The notes: generated by a model from the letters alone, not told the origin. 64,000 bases of DNA from Siderastrea siderea (GCA_964030785.1 OZ034975.1:20738142-20802141), one strand, 5' to 3'; counted from the stretch's first letter, positions 20,898 to 31,130 are shown. Translations and numbers: made by a program.

Positions 20898-21325
20898 CCA
20901 TAAAAGCCGAGTCGATTTCTCCCATGTTATCTTTGACGGACCTGCTGGTGCTTTAAGCTGCTGTTCATTACTCGTAAGGTCCAAGTCTTTTCTTTATCGC
21001 TCCAGAAACAACCGCTTTTATACACCGGATTGGCTCTTCTTCTCATCCTCAGAGGCGTAATCACACCATCTAGGATCGGAAGTCCCGTTTGCTGGTTACG
21101 TCATCGTGACAAGTGGCTTTCAACCGGGGATAGGGGCAGTATCATGCAAATCGCACGGTGAGAGGGCTCCTGGGTCGAAATGACCGTGCAGAGCACGCGA
21201 CAAAAGCAGATTCGCGAACTACAGCATGGCTTTATTCACATGTGTCAATTTTCCGTGTGCATTGGTGATATTGACGCATGCTGTATGCTGCAAATAAAAC
21301 TACTCTATTTGCTAAATATCACCAG
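20898..21325 (+). repeat. Inner left arm of old inverted repeat (Penelope-like relic)
   Basis: Pairs with the minus strand of 27700-28190 and 22200-22472. It contains the empty site for element B (GCTGGTT joined to ACGTCATCGTGAC, 21091-21106). Its right end reads TGCTGTATGCTGCAAATAAA, the same sequence that begins the GIY-YIG reading on the opposite arm, so the arm is part of a Penelope-like element. Confidence 0.75.
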
Positions 21326-21853
21326 GCGCGTGGCGTTTTTTATTCTTTATTGGAAGGAAAATTTTTACAGTCTTCACAAAAGTCATTTAAATGAACTATA
21401 ATGAAACAACAACAACAACAACGAGAGAACTGGATTTCCACCTTCTTCGGGGGATTTAATGAAAATACGGAAAGTCGTTACAATATGTGGTAAAACAGAG
21501 ATCGTTAGATATATGATACAATTGTTTGGAATTTGAAATTTAAACAAGTCAAAGGGGGCAAAATAAAATAAAATATATGATAAACGGGTAATATTGTCGT
21601 GTGATAGGTTGCCCGAGGAAATTTGATGTTCACAACAAATATTAGCCCGAGAACGTAGTTGAACATCGAATTTCCGAGGGAACCTATCAGACATAGGGCC
21701 TGAGACAGAAGAACTCTATTGTTTTTATCGTACAAAACTAAATTTTGAGCGAAACTTACCCAGACGGGCACTATTCGCTGATAGGCGCCCGCTGAGGAGA
21801 GACACACGTGATCGATTTCGACCAACGGGAGCGCGCCAAAATTTAGCGTTGTA
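21326..21853. other. Centre of the inverted repeat, no gene seen
   Basis: AT-rich spacer with a short AAC run (21407-21422). Open frames at 21383-21825 on the minus strand are uncharacterised and overlap each other; I do not support a protein. Confidence 0.4.
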
Positions 21854-22243
21854 CTATAAAATGGGATAGCTGTTTATACCACATGGTTGCATTGTTTTGG
21901 CCTTATCTACATGTATATAAAATGATTCACGAGCTGTGCGTATGGATTCTCTTTTAGAATTAATAAGTCCGAGTGGAGTAAATTTGATGTCCTTGAGTTT
22001 GTGTCTCTTCTGGTTAAAGTGCTACAGTACTGCATCGGTGGTGTTGTTTTGTATGGCTCTAAGGTGCTCTCCAAATCTGTCACGTAGCGCGCTTTTTGTC
22101 TGTCCGATGAATTCTGCTGGAGCATTTGGAGTGCTTTTGTATCTTCGGCATTGGATCATGTAGATGTGGTTTTTCGATGCACATGGATTGTCTGCTTGAA
22201 CGTTTTTAGCAAATAGGGTAGATTTATTTGCAGCATACAGCAT
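21854..22243 (-). pseudogene. GIY-YIG endonuclease domain of a Penelope-like element, frameshifted
   Basis: On the minus strand the frame from 22243 encodes CASKNHIYMIQC, the GIY strand, followed by the degenerate YIG strand (EFIGQTK) and the Arg-bearing helix ALRDRFGEHLRAI. A frameshift near 22020 moves the reading to HFNQKRHKLKDIKF and RESIRTARESFYI, the usual end of this domain, with a stop at 21854-21856. In Penelope-like retroelements this nuclease nicks the target DNA and follows the reverse transcriptase, which is absent here. The fragment lies at the inner end of one arm of the inverted repeat. Confidence 0.75.
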
Positions 22244-22472
22244 GCGACAATATCAACAGGGCACAGTTTCAAAGCAATAAAAAAATGCACACGGAAAATT
22301 GACACATTTGAATAAAGCCGTGCTATAGTTCGCGAGTCTGCTTTTGTCGCGTGCTCTGCACGCTGTGCGGGAAAATTATTTCTGCTCATTTCAACCCAGG
22401 AGTCCTCTCACCGTGCGATTTGCAAGATACTGCTCCTATCCCCGGTTGAAAACCATTTGTCATGATGACGTT
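22200..22472 (-). repeat. Right arm of old inverted repeat, inner part
   Basis: Reverse complement of about 21096-21325 (shared GTGCAGAGCACGCGACAAAA, GTGTCAATTTTCCGTGTGCA, CAACCGGGGATAGG). It stops at AACGTCATCATG, where element B begins; the arm resumes at 27700. Confidence 0.8.
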
Positions 22473-22596
22473 ATTGTCCCCGCCAAAAACACATACAGCA
22501 CAGTCCGTTTTTGACCAAGAGAGACGTTTATTTCCACATCCGAAGACACGAAATATAAATCATGGAACATCAAAAGAAATAAACCTCTCTGCCACC
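22473..22596 (-). repeat. Split direct repeat B2 of element B
   Basis: Plus-strand words TTTATTTCCACA and GAAGACACGAAATATAAA are shared with B1 at 22806-22927. This copy forms the outer end of element B. Confidence 0.88.
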
Positions 22597-22638
22597 TATC
22601 CTGTCGCTAAGAAAGACAGAAACAGGGAGGGTGTGTGG

Positions 22639-22711
22639 GAGAAAAAACTACACGAGGTAGAAAACCGATGTGACCGCTTCGAGAGTGATAGAGACTGAAA
22701 TACAATACGAC
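22639..22711 (-). repeat. Split direct repeat A2 of element B
   Basis: Shares CTACACGAGGTAGAAAACCG and GAAATACAATACGAC with A1 at 27621-27694, five kilobases away at the other end. About 90 bp between it and B1 has no match beside A1, so A1 appears to have lost that part. Confidence 0.88.
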
Positions 22712-22805
22712 ATACAATCTAAATTCAGTAACGCCTATGAATAGGGGGTGTGTCGCGTGCGGTTGCCAATCAATCCCTTTGAGCGGAAGCACCAAAAGGA
22801 AAACA

Positions 22806-22927
22806 ATTGTCCCTGCCAACAACACATACAACACAGTCTGTTTTTGGCCAAGAGAGAAGTTTATTTCCACAACCGAAGACACGAAATATAAAGCATGGAA
22901 CATCAAAAGAAATAAACCTCTGCCACC
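22806..22927 (-). repeat. Split direct repeat B1 of element B
   Basis: Copy of B2 with about 90 percent matching bases by eye. It lies 61 bp beyond the end of the recombinase frame, as B1 lies beyond the recombinase in element A. Confidence 0.88.
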
Positions 22928-22988
22928 AAAACCCGGCCAAAAACCAACCGTGTCCAGAAGGGAGAAACTAAGGCGAGAAATAATAAGA

Positions 22989-23135
22989 TTATACATGAAT
23001 AAGTGCCTGTCGCAGGTGATTCGAGAGTCCAAGCCTAGATTCTAAACTAAATGCTAAATAAAGTTTATAGGCATCACTAGACCAGTCACCATACAACTGG
23101 ATAAGTTTCCCCGGAACGCCGCAACTAAAGGCGCC
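22989..23135 (-). pseudogene. Element B tyrosine recombinase, C-terminal piece
   Basis: The minus strand reads AFSCGVPGKLIQLYGDWSSD then AYKLYLAFSLESR and stops at TAA 22989-22991. This is the last part of a YR domain with the GDW block and the likely nucleophile Tyr, matching AYQSGVPEHLIKLHGDW and AYLAL in element A. The preceding part, ending HSFRRGAA, is on the plus strand at 25940. Together they show that an inversion broke the gene between the HxxR box and this piece, within about two codons. Confidence 0.9.
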
Positions 23136-23225
23136 CCCATTTTTCCAGATCTCGCGCGTCTTATTTTCGCGTTCCCTTTCTAATTTTCGTGCCGTCCCAA
23201 CTATCTGAGAGCCTGGAACAGACTA
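23136..23225. mobile_element. Mutator-like MITE, one half (right terminus)
   Basis: Ends CTATCTGAGAGCCTGGAACAGACTA, whose terminal part pairs with the other half's terminus at 26034 (TAGCCTGTTTCAGGCTC on the minus strand). It is followed by GGAACAAGT (23226-23234), which is repeated next to the other half, as a 9-bp target duplication. The left side of this piece is an inversion breakpoint. Confidence 0.75.
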
Positions 23226-23234
23226 GGAACAAGT

Positions 23235-24560
23235 GAACGCCTATTTGACCAAGGAAATTTCTCTCGGCAGGGTTGCCGGTCCTTTTGACGCCGTACCATT
23301 CGCCGATGGCTTTGTAGTTTCGCCTCTTACTACCGTGCCCAAACGGGATTCGGACGAACGCAGTGTTATTGTCGATTTAAGCTGGCTCGGGAAGCTGGCC
23401 CGGGAAGCTGGCCATGCGGTACCTCGGTCAATGGTGGAATTCCAAGCGACTTCCTTTCTAGGCGAACCGATTTCATTGACGTATCCAAGCACTGATTCTA
23501 TTGTGGATGCAGTAATTTCTCTGGGTCCGGGTTGTTTGCTGTACAAACGCGATCTCAAAAAAGCGTATCGTCAGTTTCCTGTGGATCCCAGAGATTATCA
23601 TTTACCGGGGTACACCTGGGACAATTAGTTCTATTTCGATACGGTTCTTACCATGGGCTTACGTTCTGCAGCTATGGCCCGTCAGCGATCCACCTCCGCT
23701 GTTTCCTGGATTTCTCGACAACAGGGGCGCTCGTTGTTCAATTATCTGGATGATTTTATCGGTGTGTCTCCTTCCAGTACGGCCAATGCTGACTTTCAAG
23801 CCCTAGGAGAATTATTAGCGTCGCTCGGGCTTCAAGAGCCTAGTGAAAAATCTTGTTCGCCTTCGCCTGTGATGATTTGTTTGGGCGTTCAATTGGACAC
23901 GAACAATTTTACGTTGTCTGTAAGTTCCGAGCGTCTCTTTGAGATTGAGCAATTGTTAGAACAGTGGCTCACTAAACGCACTGCTACAAAAACAGCTCTA
24001 CAGTCTCTCGTTGGCAAATTAGTGTTCGTTTCCAAGTGCGTTCGTCAAAGTCAAGTTTTCATCGCACGAATTCTTGCTCTCCTTGGCAAGTTGAGGTATA
24101 ATCATCACCACGCTAACTTAACCGCGGAATTTCGGAAAGACTTAGTGTCGTGGCGCCGATTCGTGCAGGAGTATAACGGTGTCTCTATGATTAACATTGC
24201 CTAGTGGGCTTCTCTGGAGAAGATGTTTTCGACCGATGCGTGTCTTGCTGGCTGTGGTGGTGTGTGTGATGGCCAATGATTCCATGCGGTTTTTCCGCCT
24301 TTTATTTCTGCACAGACCCTTGACATAAGTTCTTTGGAACTCTTAACAATCGTCGTTGCCTTGCAATTATGGGGAGCTCGTTGGGCAGGACTTCGTTCGT
24401 TGTGATAACGAAGCGGCCGTAACTGTGGTGAATACGGGACGGTGTCGTAACCCTTTCATGAATTCTTGTTTACGTGAAATTTGTTACTTTGCTGCCATTT
24501 ACGCGTTTGAAGTCCGTGCAGTGCATGTTCCCGATGTCTCGAATCATTAGCGGGTCTTCT
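23235..24560 (+). pseudogene. Element B reverse transcriptase / RNase H, inverted segment
   Basis: The reading starts NAYLTKEISLGRVAGPF right after the 9-bp duplication and continues with SVIVDLSW, LLYKRDLKKAYRQFPVDP, a stop at 23626-23628, then after a frame restart GLRSAAM and catalytic YLDD at 23743-23754, ICLGVQLDT, and RNase H (STDAC near 24230, SLELLTIVVALQLW, then CDNEAAV after a frameshift) up to VHVPDVSNH near 24548. It corresponds to the element A protein after GWPVGY. The missing N-terminal part is on the minus strand at 26044-26528. Confidence 0.88.
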
Positions 24561-24689
24561 CTCCTGATGGGATTCTTGCTCTTTATCCGCGAAGGAACAA
24601 TTCTTACAACGCGTTCAGCGCGATCACAGTACACTGCCAAGACGTTCCCGTTCCTGATGCGATGTTCCGGTTCTACGGTAATTTCTAGC

Positions 24690-25940
24690 AATGGACCTTT
24701 ACTCTTTCAGGGTTCAGAGAGCTCAGGCGTCTTCGACGGGATCTCAAGCACTCGCAGCGCTACGCATATAGTGCTAGAACTTTCAGTAACCTTAGAACTC
24801 AATTGAAGGCCTTTTTCCTATTTTGCTATTATTTTAAGTTCGATCCTATTCCGGCTACGCTGGATACCGTTTGTCTTTACGTGCATTTTTTAAGTCGTAC
24901 TCTAACGCCCGCTTCGATAAGGAACTACAGTTGAAGCTCTCGTAAGCGACCACCTTGGGAATTCAGAAAAGTGGTCGCAACTAGAGCTGGTCGCTTAAAA
25001 GAATGGGCTCTCGTGAGCGACCATGTGATAAAACAATAGAGGGTGGTCGCTTACGAGAGCGTTTAGCAGAACGTTTAGCATGTTGTTGGTTACCAATTGT
25101 ATTGTAGTAATAATATGGTAGTTTTTTATTGCGTATAATAGTCTATAGCGAATGTACAGGACAACGGACCGTCGTCGCTAAACTTGATCAGGATGTGAAC
25201 GCTTTTATTGAAGTGTTGACTAAGTGGTCGCTTACGGGAGCTAAAATACAAAGTGGTCGCGGTCGCTCAAGGGAGTGGTCGCTTACGAGAGCTTTTAATT
25301 ACAGAGTTTAAGTGACAATTCAAACGGGGTTTCACAATGATGGTCGTAACTAGAGCTCGTCGCAAACGAGAGCGGTCGCAAGGAGAGCTTCGACGGGCGC
25401 GGATTACCCCCGGGGTGTGCAATGCCTTGCACACCCCGCGCAGGGCCCCACCTAGCCCCTTCCATTTTACTTCGCATTTCCCGTGTTCTTGCGTTTGAAG
25501 GTGATCCGCGTTCGTCGACTCTCTTTTGTGCCTTTTTGTTTACGTTTTATCTCATGGCTCGTCTTGCTAACATTGTGCCAAAAGTCTGCTACATCATTTG
25601 ATCCTCGCCGCCATCTCACCGTGGTGATGTGGCTGTTACTTCTCATGGCCTCTTAGTTACATTTAAGTGTACAAAAACGATTCAATTTGCAGAGCGTCGT
25701 CCTCACATTCCTTTGCTTGGGATTGCAGATTCGCTGTTATGCCCTGTTTCTGCTTATTGACGCATGATTCGTTTAGTCCCCGCTCACCGTTCTTGTCCCG
25801 TTTTTCTTATTTCAGGTCCCGTAGGTCTCGTTCCCCTTACCAAGCGCAGTTTTGTTTCAAATTTCCGTTCTTGCTTGGTCGCGGCCGGGATTTCCAATGC
25901 ACAGAGTTTCAGGGGTCATTCCTTTCGACGAGGAGCAGCC
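24690..25940 (+). pseudogene. Element B tyrosine recombinase, N-terminal and middle parts
   Basis: In pieces of different frame: the SAM-like domain (YSARTFSNLRTQLKAFFLFC, then FKFDPIPATLDTVCLYVHFL and ASIRNY, to 24930); a MITE insertion (24931-25393); then FCAFLFTFYLMARLANIVP near 25530 with the first catalytic Arg, RRPHIPLLGIADSLLCPVSA, and SNAQSFRGHSFRRGAA with the HxxR box ending at 25940. The C-terminal continuation is at 23135-22989 on the other strand. Confidence 0.82.
24931..25393. mobile_element. MITE with GAAGCTCTC termini inside the recombinase
   Basis: Interrupts element B's recombinase just after ASIRNY. The termini are inverted (TGAAGCTCTCGTAAGCGACC at the left; the reverse of GAAGCTCTCCTTGCGACC at the right). 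The interior repeats CTCGTAAGCGACC and GGTCGCTTACGAGAG many times in both directions, so it can fold on itself in several ways. The target duplication is not clear. No coding content. Confidence 0.7.
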
Positions 25941-26034
25941 TGCCGCCTTGTCTTTCCCCAGCCCCTTCGCTTTTTTTCGCGCTCTTTTTCTCGATTCACG
26001 CTTTCCCCACTATCTCGGAGCCTGAAACAGGCTA
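25941..26034. mobile_element. Mutator-like MITE, other half (left terminus)
   Basis: On the minus strand it begins TAGCCTGTTTCAGGCTC directly after GGAACAAGT (26043-26035) in pol. It mirrors the half at 23136-23225. The 9-bp duplications and the broken interior show one MITE that inserted in pol and was later cut in two by the inversion. Confidence 0.75.
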
Positions 26035-26043
26035 ACTTGTTCC

Positions 26044-26528
26044 GGAAATTGAAGTGCACCGTGGTGAGTGCGAAGGTCAAAAATGGGTAAAACGGTTGAC
26101 ACGAAGCCAACTGGCCAGCCAAATTCTAAGAAGTCACAAACAACACTGTCCTCATAGGCCTGAAGTAGTTCACGCCAGGTAGAAATATTCAAAGCGGAGG
26201 GTTCAGGAACCCTAGCAACTAAATAATTTGGCTCACCAGTTTGAGCGACCAAATCATGAACATCCCGATAAGAATAACAGACCGCACGACGCGAAAAATA
26301 GTGTGAAAAACTCGATTGTATAAAACTAGAACGTGAACCACAAACGGACTCTATACAATCAAAAGTAGCCGCTGCATCAGGAAAACAGTCAAGTCTAGCA
26401 GATAAAATGTCATGTTCAACATCCTCAGAAAAACAAGGAACACTCTTATCCACAGACTGCGCATGGTGGACGAAGGTGTTCGAGTTAGTTAGTTTTTTGT
26501 CTCCGAACGTGCAGTGGCAAAGGTACAT
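26044..26528 (-). pseudogene. Element B pol, N-terminal part
   Basis: The minus-strand frame begins near 26528, overlapping the end of gag by 40 bases in another frame, and reaches YLVARVPEPSALNISTW and VVCDFLEFGWPVGF, equal to the start of element A's RT protein. It ends at GALQFPEQV on the 9-bp duplication, then runs into the MITE. The next residues (EQVNAYLTKE) are found on the plus strand at 23228. Confidence 0.85.
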
Positions 26529-27603
26529 TCAGACGAGCCAGGGCGATGTTGCTCTTCTTTTCGTGATTGCACCCAGCAGTCGGAGCAAATATGCTGCAGC
26601 CACTTTCGTTCGCCCCTACGATAGGCATAATGGGCTTGATTAAAAGAACATTGTTGCCGTTGAAAATCGCGACAATACAAGACTGTGGTTGAAGACGTTG
26701 AAGATCCTTTACTGGTAGACGATTGTGGCGCCTTAAGATGCCCGTAGAGAGTACGGATCTCTAAATGAAACAACGAGTCGCCCCACTTGAGGAGACCTCG
26801 CTCAATTTCCAGGAGAACAGCCCCGTGAAAACTGAGTACGGCTTGCCACTCGTACTGCTGGGCGAAATACATGAGGGACACCAAATGCTTAAGCCGAGCG
26901 GAACGCTCGATCTCCACAATGTCGGGGGATTGGAGGATTTGTCCGTAATCGGCAACGAACTCCTCTAACTTCAGCTCAACATATTTAATATCACGGCGAG
27001 CATTCGGGAGACTGAGGAAGCTATGCAGCCATAACTGGGGATAAAGGACGGTAGTCGTAATTTTGGACACCTTACCAGACTTCGAAGACTTACCACCACC
27101 ATTTGACGCACTTTTTTCTTTAGCGCGGACGCGCGCGGACGCCTCAACATCGTCATGGTCCGAGTCACTCTCACTGGAATCCACCAACCCAAGCTGAGCG
27201 ACGCGTCGATCGGCTTGTTGTGACAAGTCTTGCATTGCGTGCAACTCCGGGCAAAGTAACTCCCTAAGCCGTCGCACCGCCAGCGCTTGTAGTTGGAACG
27301 GGAACCTCGTTAATCGGCGACGGGTTAGTAAGGAGGGCACGCAGCTGCTGATTATAAGCCTGGACTTCCTTTAGTCCAGTGGTTAGCGATGTTTCCGCCC
27401 CTACCAAAGAAGTGAGAGTGGATTCTATACATTCTTTTGGTCCATCTTCAACTTGGCCTGGACTGCAAAGGAGGGGCGGTGTCTTCTTCAACAACAGAGA
27501 CATCAGCACTTTGTTCTGGCCCAGTACAACCTTTGCCCGGCTTTCCAAATGTATGTTCCGAGAGTGGCGTCTTGCAGCCAGAACAACGACGAGTTCTACC
27601 CAT
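26489..27603 (-). pseudogene. Element B gag-like protein, two frameshifts
   Basis: ATG at 27603 gives MGRTRRCSGCKTPLSEHTFG, a Cys-bearing start, until a stop at 27448. The second frame (27548-27264) carries IESTLTSLVGAETSLTTG, and the third (27340-26489) an acidic Ser/Asp patch, a Lys/Gly linker, the conserved LKWGDSLF region and a C-terminal Cys/His cluster (CRDFQRQQC, then HICSDCW). Two one-base lesions, near 27450-27540 and 27270-27330, separate the frames. Role: structural RNA-binding protein of the retrotransposon. Confidence 0.82.
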
Positions 27604-27620
27604 AATTAACAGAGAAAGAA

Positions 27621-27694
27621 GAGAAAAAAACTACACGAGGTAGAAAACCGATGTGACCGCTACGAGAGTGATAGAAACTGAAATACAATACGAC
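27621..27694 (-). repeat. Split direct repeat A1 of element B
   Basis: Left terminus of element B in its own sense, about 17 bp before the gag ATG. It matches A2 at 22639-22711 except for a few bases (for example CGCTACGAG against CGCTTCGAG). Confidence 0.88.
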
Positions 27695-27699
27695 AAAAC

Positions 27700-28395
27700 A
27701 ACCACCAAACGGGACTTCCGATCCCATAATATTTTTTATGTCCTAGATGGGGGGGGGGGGGGGGGGACAAGGGGGCTTAAACCTCCAGCTTACCGTACCC
27801 TTTAATCCCAGTTCCCGCCCCGTATTTGTTGGTTCCCGCCTCTTTGCATTTTTCGATTGCGAAATATTGAGCAATGTTGCATAATTTTTCCCTTTATCTC
27901 CCGCTTCCCGCCACCTTGAGAATCCCGCTTCCCGCCCCCTCTTTTCCCGCCTCCCGTACACCTCCCGCCCCCTTTTCTCCCGGTCTCCCGCCCCCCTGTC
28001 CCCCCACTAGATGGTGTGATTACGTCTCTGAGGATAAAAAGAATAGCCAACCCGGTGTATAAAAGCGGTTGTTTCTGGAGCGATGAAGAAAAGACTTGGA
28101 CCTTACGAGGTAACGAACAGCAGCTTAAAACACCAGCAGGTCCGTCAAAGACAATATTGGAGAAATTGACTCGGCTTTTATGGGATTTATCCAGCTTCGA
28201 GTACGGACGGTTGGCCAAAGGAGTAGTTTCGGGCCGCCAGCCTTAAATTAATACATTAGTGAAGAGTAAACTCAAAAACATTATCTTGCACAAATAGCCT
28301 TAAAACGGCTCAAACCTGCTCAGTAAGGCCATAAACAGGAACGGAAACAACGCAGAAATAAGGAGAATCAGTTTTTATTCTGAATTATTTTTCAC
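27700..28395 (-). repeat. Right arm of old inverted repeat, outer part with element A empty site
   Basis: Reverse complement of 20898-21095 plus 16320-16439. It contains the uninterrupted site of element A (TTTATGGGATTTAT, 28177-28190). It carries its own insertion at about 27755-28010. Confidence 0.82.
27755..28010. repeat. C/G-rich insertion with G-run
   Basis: A G-run of about 17 followed by AT-rich sequence and then a CCCGCCTCCCG-type array. The surrounding arm is interrupted between two CTAGATGG words (27745 and 28007), which are single in the other arm (CATCTAG at 21067), so this is a separate insertion with a likely 8-bp duplication. Confidence 0.6.
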
Positions 28396-28705
28396 ATGGC
28401 TCGTTTTCCTTCGTTCTTCCAGGCTGATTATATTGAATAAACCCCGCTAATTATCAACTGTCTGAAAAGCTGAGGGCGGCTTTGATTGTAACAGGGGAGA
28501 GCGGGGCTGAAATTCTAATATTCCCCTAGGGGAATATTAGCGTTGATAATCCCCTAGGGGAATATTAAAAGTAATATTCCCTCGCAGCACACCCACACGC
28601 ATCGCATTACACGCACTGACAAACAAAACCACATCTTTACTTCAACAGCGTTACATTTATTTTGCCTACACTGTTATTACATTTTAAATACTACTGAGCA
28701 GTTGC
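28396..28705. other. Spacer with nested CCCCTAGGGG palindromes
   Basis: Holds TATTCCCCTAGGGGAATA twice (28520-28570), a short perfect palindrome pair. No gene or splice signal is supported. Confidence 0.4.
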
Positions 28706-29963
28706 TTAAGAGCTGTTGTCAGTAACTTTCGAGAATCCGGCGACAGAGCCGAAAATTCGAATTTCTTTTTATTTGCCCAAAAGAACCCTTTTGGTGAACT
28801 ATTTTCAAAAATAATATTTAAAAGTTCCAGCGAGTTTTTATTTTGGCAAAAAAACGGAAAGTTCGAAATTGGCCGAAACAGGCCTTCGGACCCGATGTAA
28901 ATTATGCAGATTAGTGCATTTTCAAAACGCTCGTACGAGACAACGAAAACGTGCCTGGAATTAATCTTTTCACAGTTTGTTAGACATCCCTTAAAGTTGC
29001 TTTCAAACTAAACTTTCATCGATCTAAACGTTCTTTCCTGGATATCCAGGCGCGTAAAGAGGACAGTATTTTCTATTCCGTTGATACACTGAATTTTACC
29101 AATTTTTAGAAGACCATATCATCGGGGGTATACGAATATCTAGGTAATAAAAGGGCTGTTTTGAATCGGAAATGCTTGTTGTTTATCATATAAAAATATT
29201 TAGTTTGGCCCGTTAAAAGCGAGCTCGCGAGGTGAAAATATGTGGCGTGCACTTTGACAGATTTCGCCATTTCCTTATTGTAATCCTATTTCAAGTCAAA
29301 TATGCTTTTCAGACAAAACGGTCGACGTTTCTGGTCTGTACTTTTATATTGAACGTAATCTAAAGCATTTTCTTAGCTTAAATCTAGTTACAAAGCGATG
29401 ATTTGACTTTATTTTGCGCGAGTTTCAAATAAAAGAACAATTAGACGATGAAAGATGCTTGTCGACAATGTGATGTTTTGATAACCCGATGTTAGTACCT
29501 TGTCACGCGTATATTTTGCTTTTCAGACATTTCCAAACTACTTAACTGCCGTTACTTTAAGGCAAATATTAAACTTTTAAACGTTAAAGTACGTGAATTC
29601 GACTGAAAAGAAAACCTAAAATAAATTTGCCATTAAGTCACTTTACGATAAAGGCATTCAGCGGGCATAGATGTTATCAGAAACTCCTCATGCAAATGAA
29701 AGGCGTCTGCGCGATGTTTTTGTGTTGCTTTATAAACCTTAACCGCTAGCGCGTAGATAGCATGTTTTTGCAGTCCACTTGCTAAATTACATTTGCCAAT
29801 GAAGCTTAGTTTTGATATTGGTTTGGTAAGGTTTTGAAAATCAGTATAATGCAATCAGGCCATTTACAGTGACTCATTGAGTCATTCTGCGATTAGAACA
29901 GATAACTCTATAACCAGACTTAGAAAATCATTTCACTGTTCAGATATACGGTGATTTACTTAC

Positions 29964-30133
29964 CTGCAATGTTTGAATCAGTTTCTCGTCCCTCACAAAG
30001 CAATTCTTGGCTGAAATTTCGTACAATGGGCACGTCGGACAAAAATGATCGATGCCGGCCAAAAGCGAGTTGCATGTCGCGTGACAATTGAAATGTGATA
30101 CAGTAGCGCAGGAGAGAAATGACCAGGAAATGA
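29964..30133 (-). CDS. Candidate internal exon, left palindrome arm
   Basis: A 170-bp open stretch between an AG (TTGACAG) and a consensus donor (CAG-GTAAGT). It encodes HFNCHATCNSLLAGIDHFCP then TCPLYEISAKNC and VRDEKLIQTLQ. The spacing of Cys and His resembles the second half of a RING-like zinc finger, but I cannot assign a family. The twin in the other arm differs at only a few residues. It may be a real exon of a duplicated gene or a chance frame. Confidence 0.35.
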
Positions 30134-30668
30134 CTGTCAATATTTGCGTTTCTTGTGACAGGTTTTCTTTCTTTCGTTCCTTCTTTAATAATAATAAGGA
30201 ATATTAAACTGAATATTAAATAATAATAATAAACTCGATAAATCAAAACAAGAGTCACGATAGCTTCATTATTTATACATGAGGTGAAGTCATAAAAAAT
30301 CTATCCTGTGCGAATTTTGGGGATGCTTTTTATGGGCCAGTAATTCGGAAGGTCCGGTGTTAAAGTCTTGTCAGTCAAACTGAACGAACTAATCGGAAAA
30401 TCAACAAAGCACAGCAGTTTCGGAACTTCAATACCGTATTTTTCAATACCTTTTGAAAGTAACATTTTGTTCGGAGAGCTAGTATATGTAAATTCACAAT
30501 GGCTGACGTGCATTCTTTTCGTCCTTATCTCGCCTCACCACCCCGTGCGCAGCAAGCTCAAAAGATTCACAAGATTTGCAATGTGTTACGCTTAGAGAAT
30601 GCAATAAGGACGTTCACCCACACCTGAAGTCATTAAAAACTGGTCCCGATGAAGCAAGTTCTGACAAA

Positions 30669-30695
30669 ATGGCGTCTGATTTCTGGCAAGGGCAG
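30669..30695 (+). CDS. Possible short first exon (MASDFWQGQ)
   Basis: ATG in a good context (ACAAAATGG) followed by nine codons and a GGCAG-GTACGG donor. It points toward the palindrome centre. No second exon was found, so the call is weak. Confidence 0.2.
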
Positions 30696-31130
30696 GTACG
30701 GTTTCTCGTTTGACTAAAAAAGGAAACTTTTTCGTAGCCTTCTTTTTTTTAACAAATTGATGGTTTGTACTAATTAGTTCAGTTACTTCCAGGGATATTT
30801 ACCGCTAAAAGTTCACACTCGGGGATGACTATATGCCCTCACCACCGTGAAAAGTAGGGCTTTCGTTGGAGAAGTGGAAAGGTGAGATGCTCTGTCCCCA
30901 GTGAAGTGGCAGGGCATAAATCTTCCACAACTAATTAAGGGAGACCGCGGAATGAACAGTGCAGAATCGTCGTTCATTTCAATCACAGTGGGCGAACTTC
31001 ATCTTGTGGGAACTCGGAAGTCAATTAAAGTCAATGCCGTAAGAACTTACTGTTAAGTGCAAACTGATACTCAACGTCCTTCCGCGATGTATGACTGAAG
31101 ATGCTTCACTGAAATATAACCACATTTTTG

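Larger units (their letters stand above)
22473..27699 (-). mobile_element. Element B: split-direct-repeat YR retrotransposon, internally inverted
   Basis: On the minus strand the order is A1 (27694-27621), gag, pol N-terminus, then an inverted segment, then the recombinase C-terminus, B1 (22927-22806), A2 (22711-22639) and B2 (22596-22473). Its borders match the empty site in the left arm at 21091-21106 with no target duplication. The segment of about 23136-25940, carrying the rest of pol and most of the recombinase, lies on the plus strand. Two other transposons sit inside: a Mutator-like MITE in pol and a second MITE in the recombinase. Numerous stops and frameshifts show it is dead and older than element A. 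Confidence 0.88.
28706..31130. repeat. Left arm of a large palindrome
   Basis: About 2,425 bp that is the reverse complement of 31468-33880, with scattered substitutions and small indels. Matching outer words are TTGTCAGTAACTTTCGAG (28716) and CTCGAAAGTTACTGACAA (33852); matching inner words are CCACATTTTTG (31120) and CAAAAATGTGG (31468). Both arms keep the same open frames, for example LQKHAIYALAVKVYKATQK at 29633-29854 minus and 32735-32956 plus. Confidence 0.93.

Noticed and set aside
23136..26034. Two independent MITE copies flanking an unrelated RT fragment
   Set aside because: The same 9-bp word adjoins both halves, and the pol reading is contiguous across it when strands are taken into account, so one split MITE is the simpler reading.
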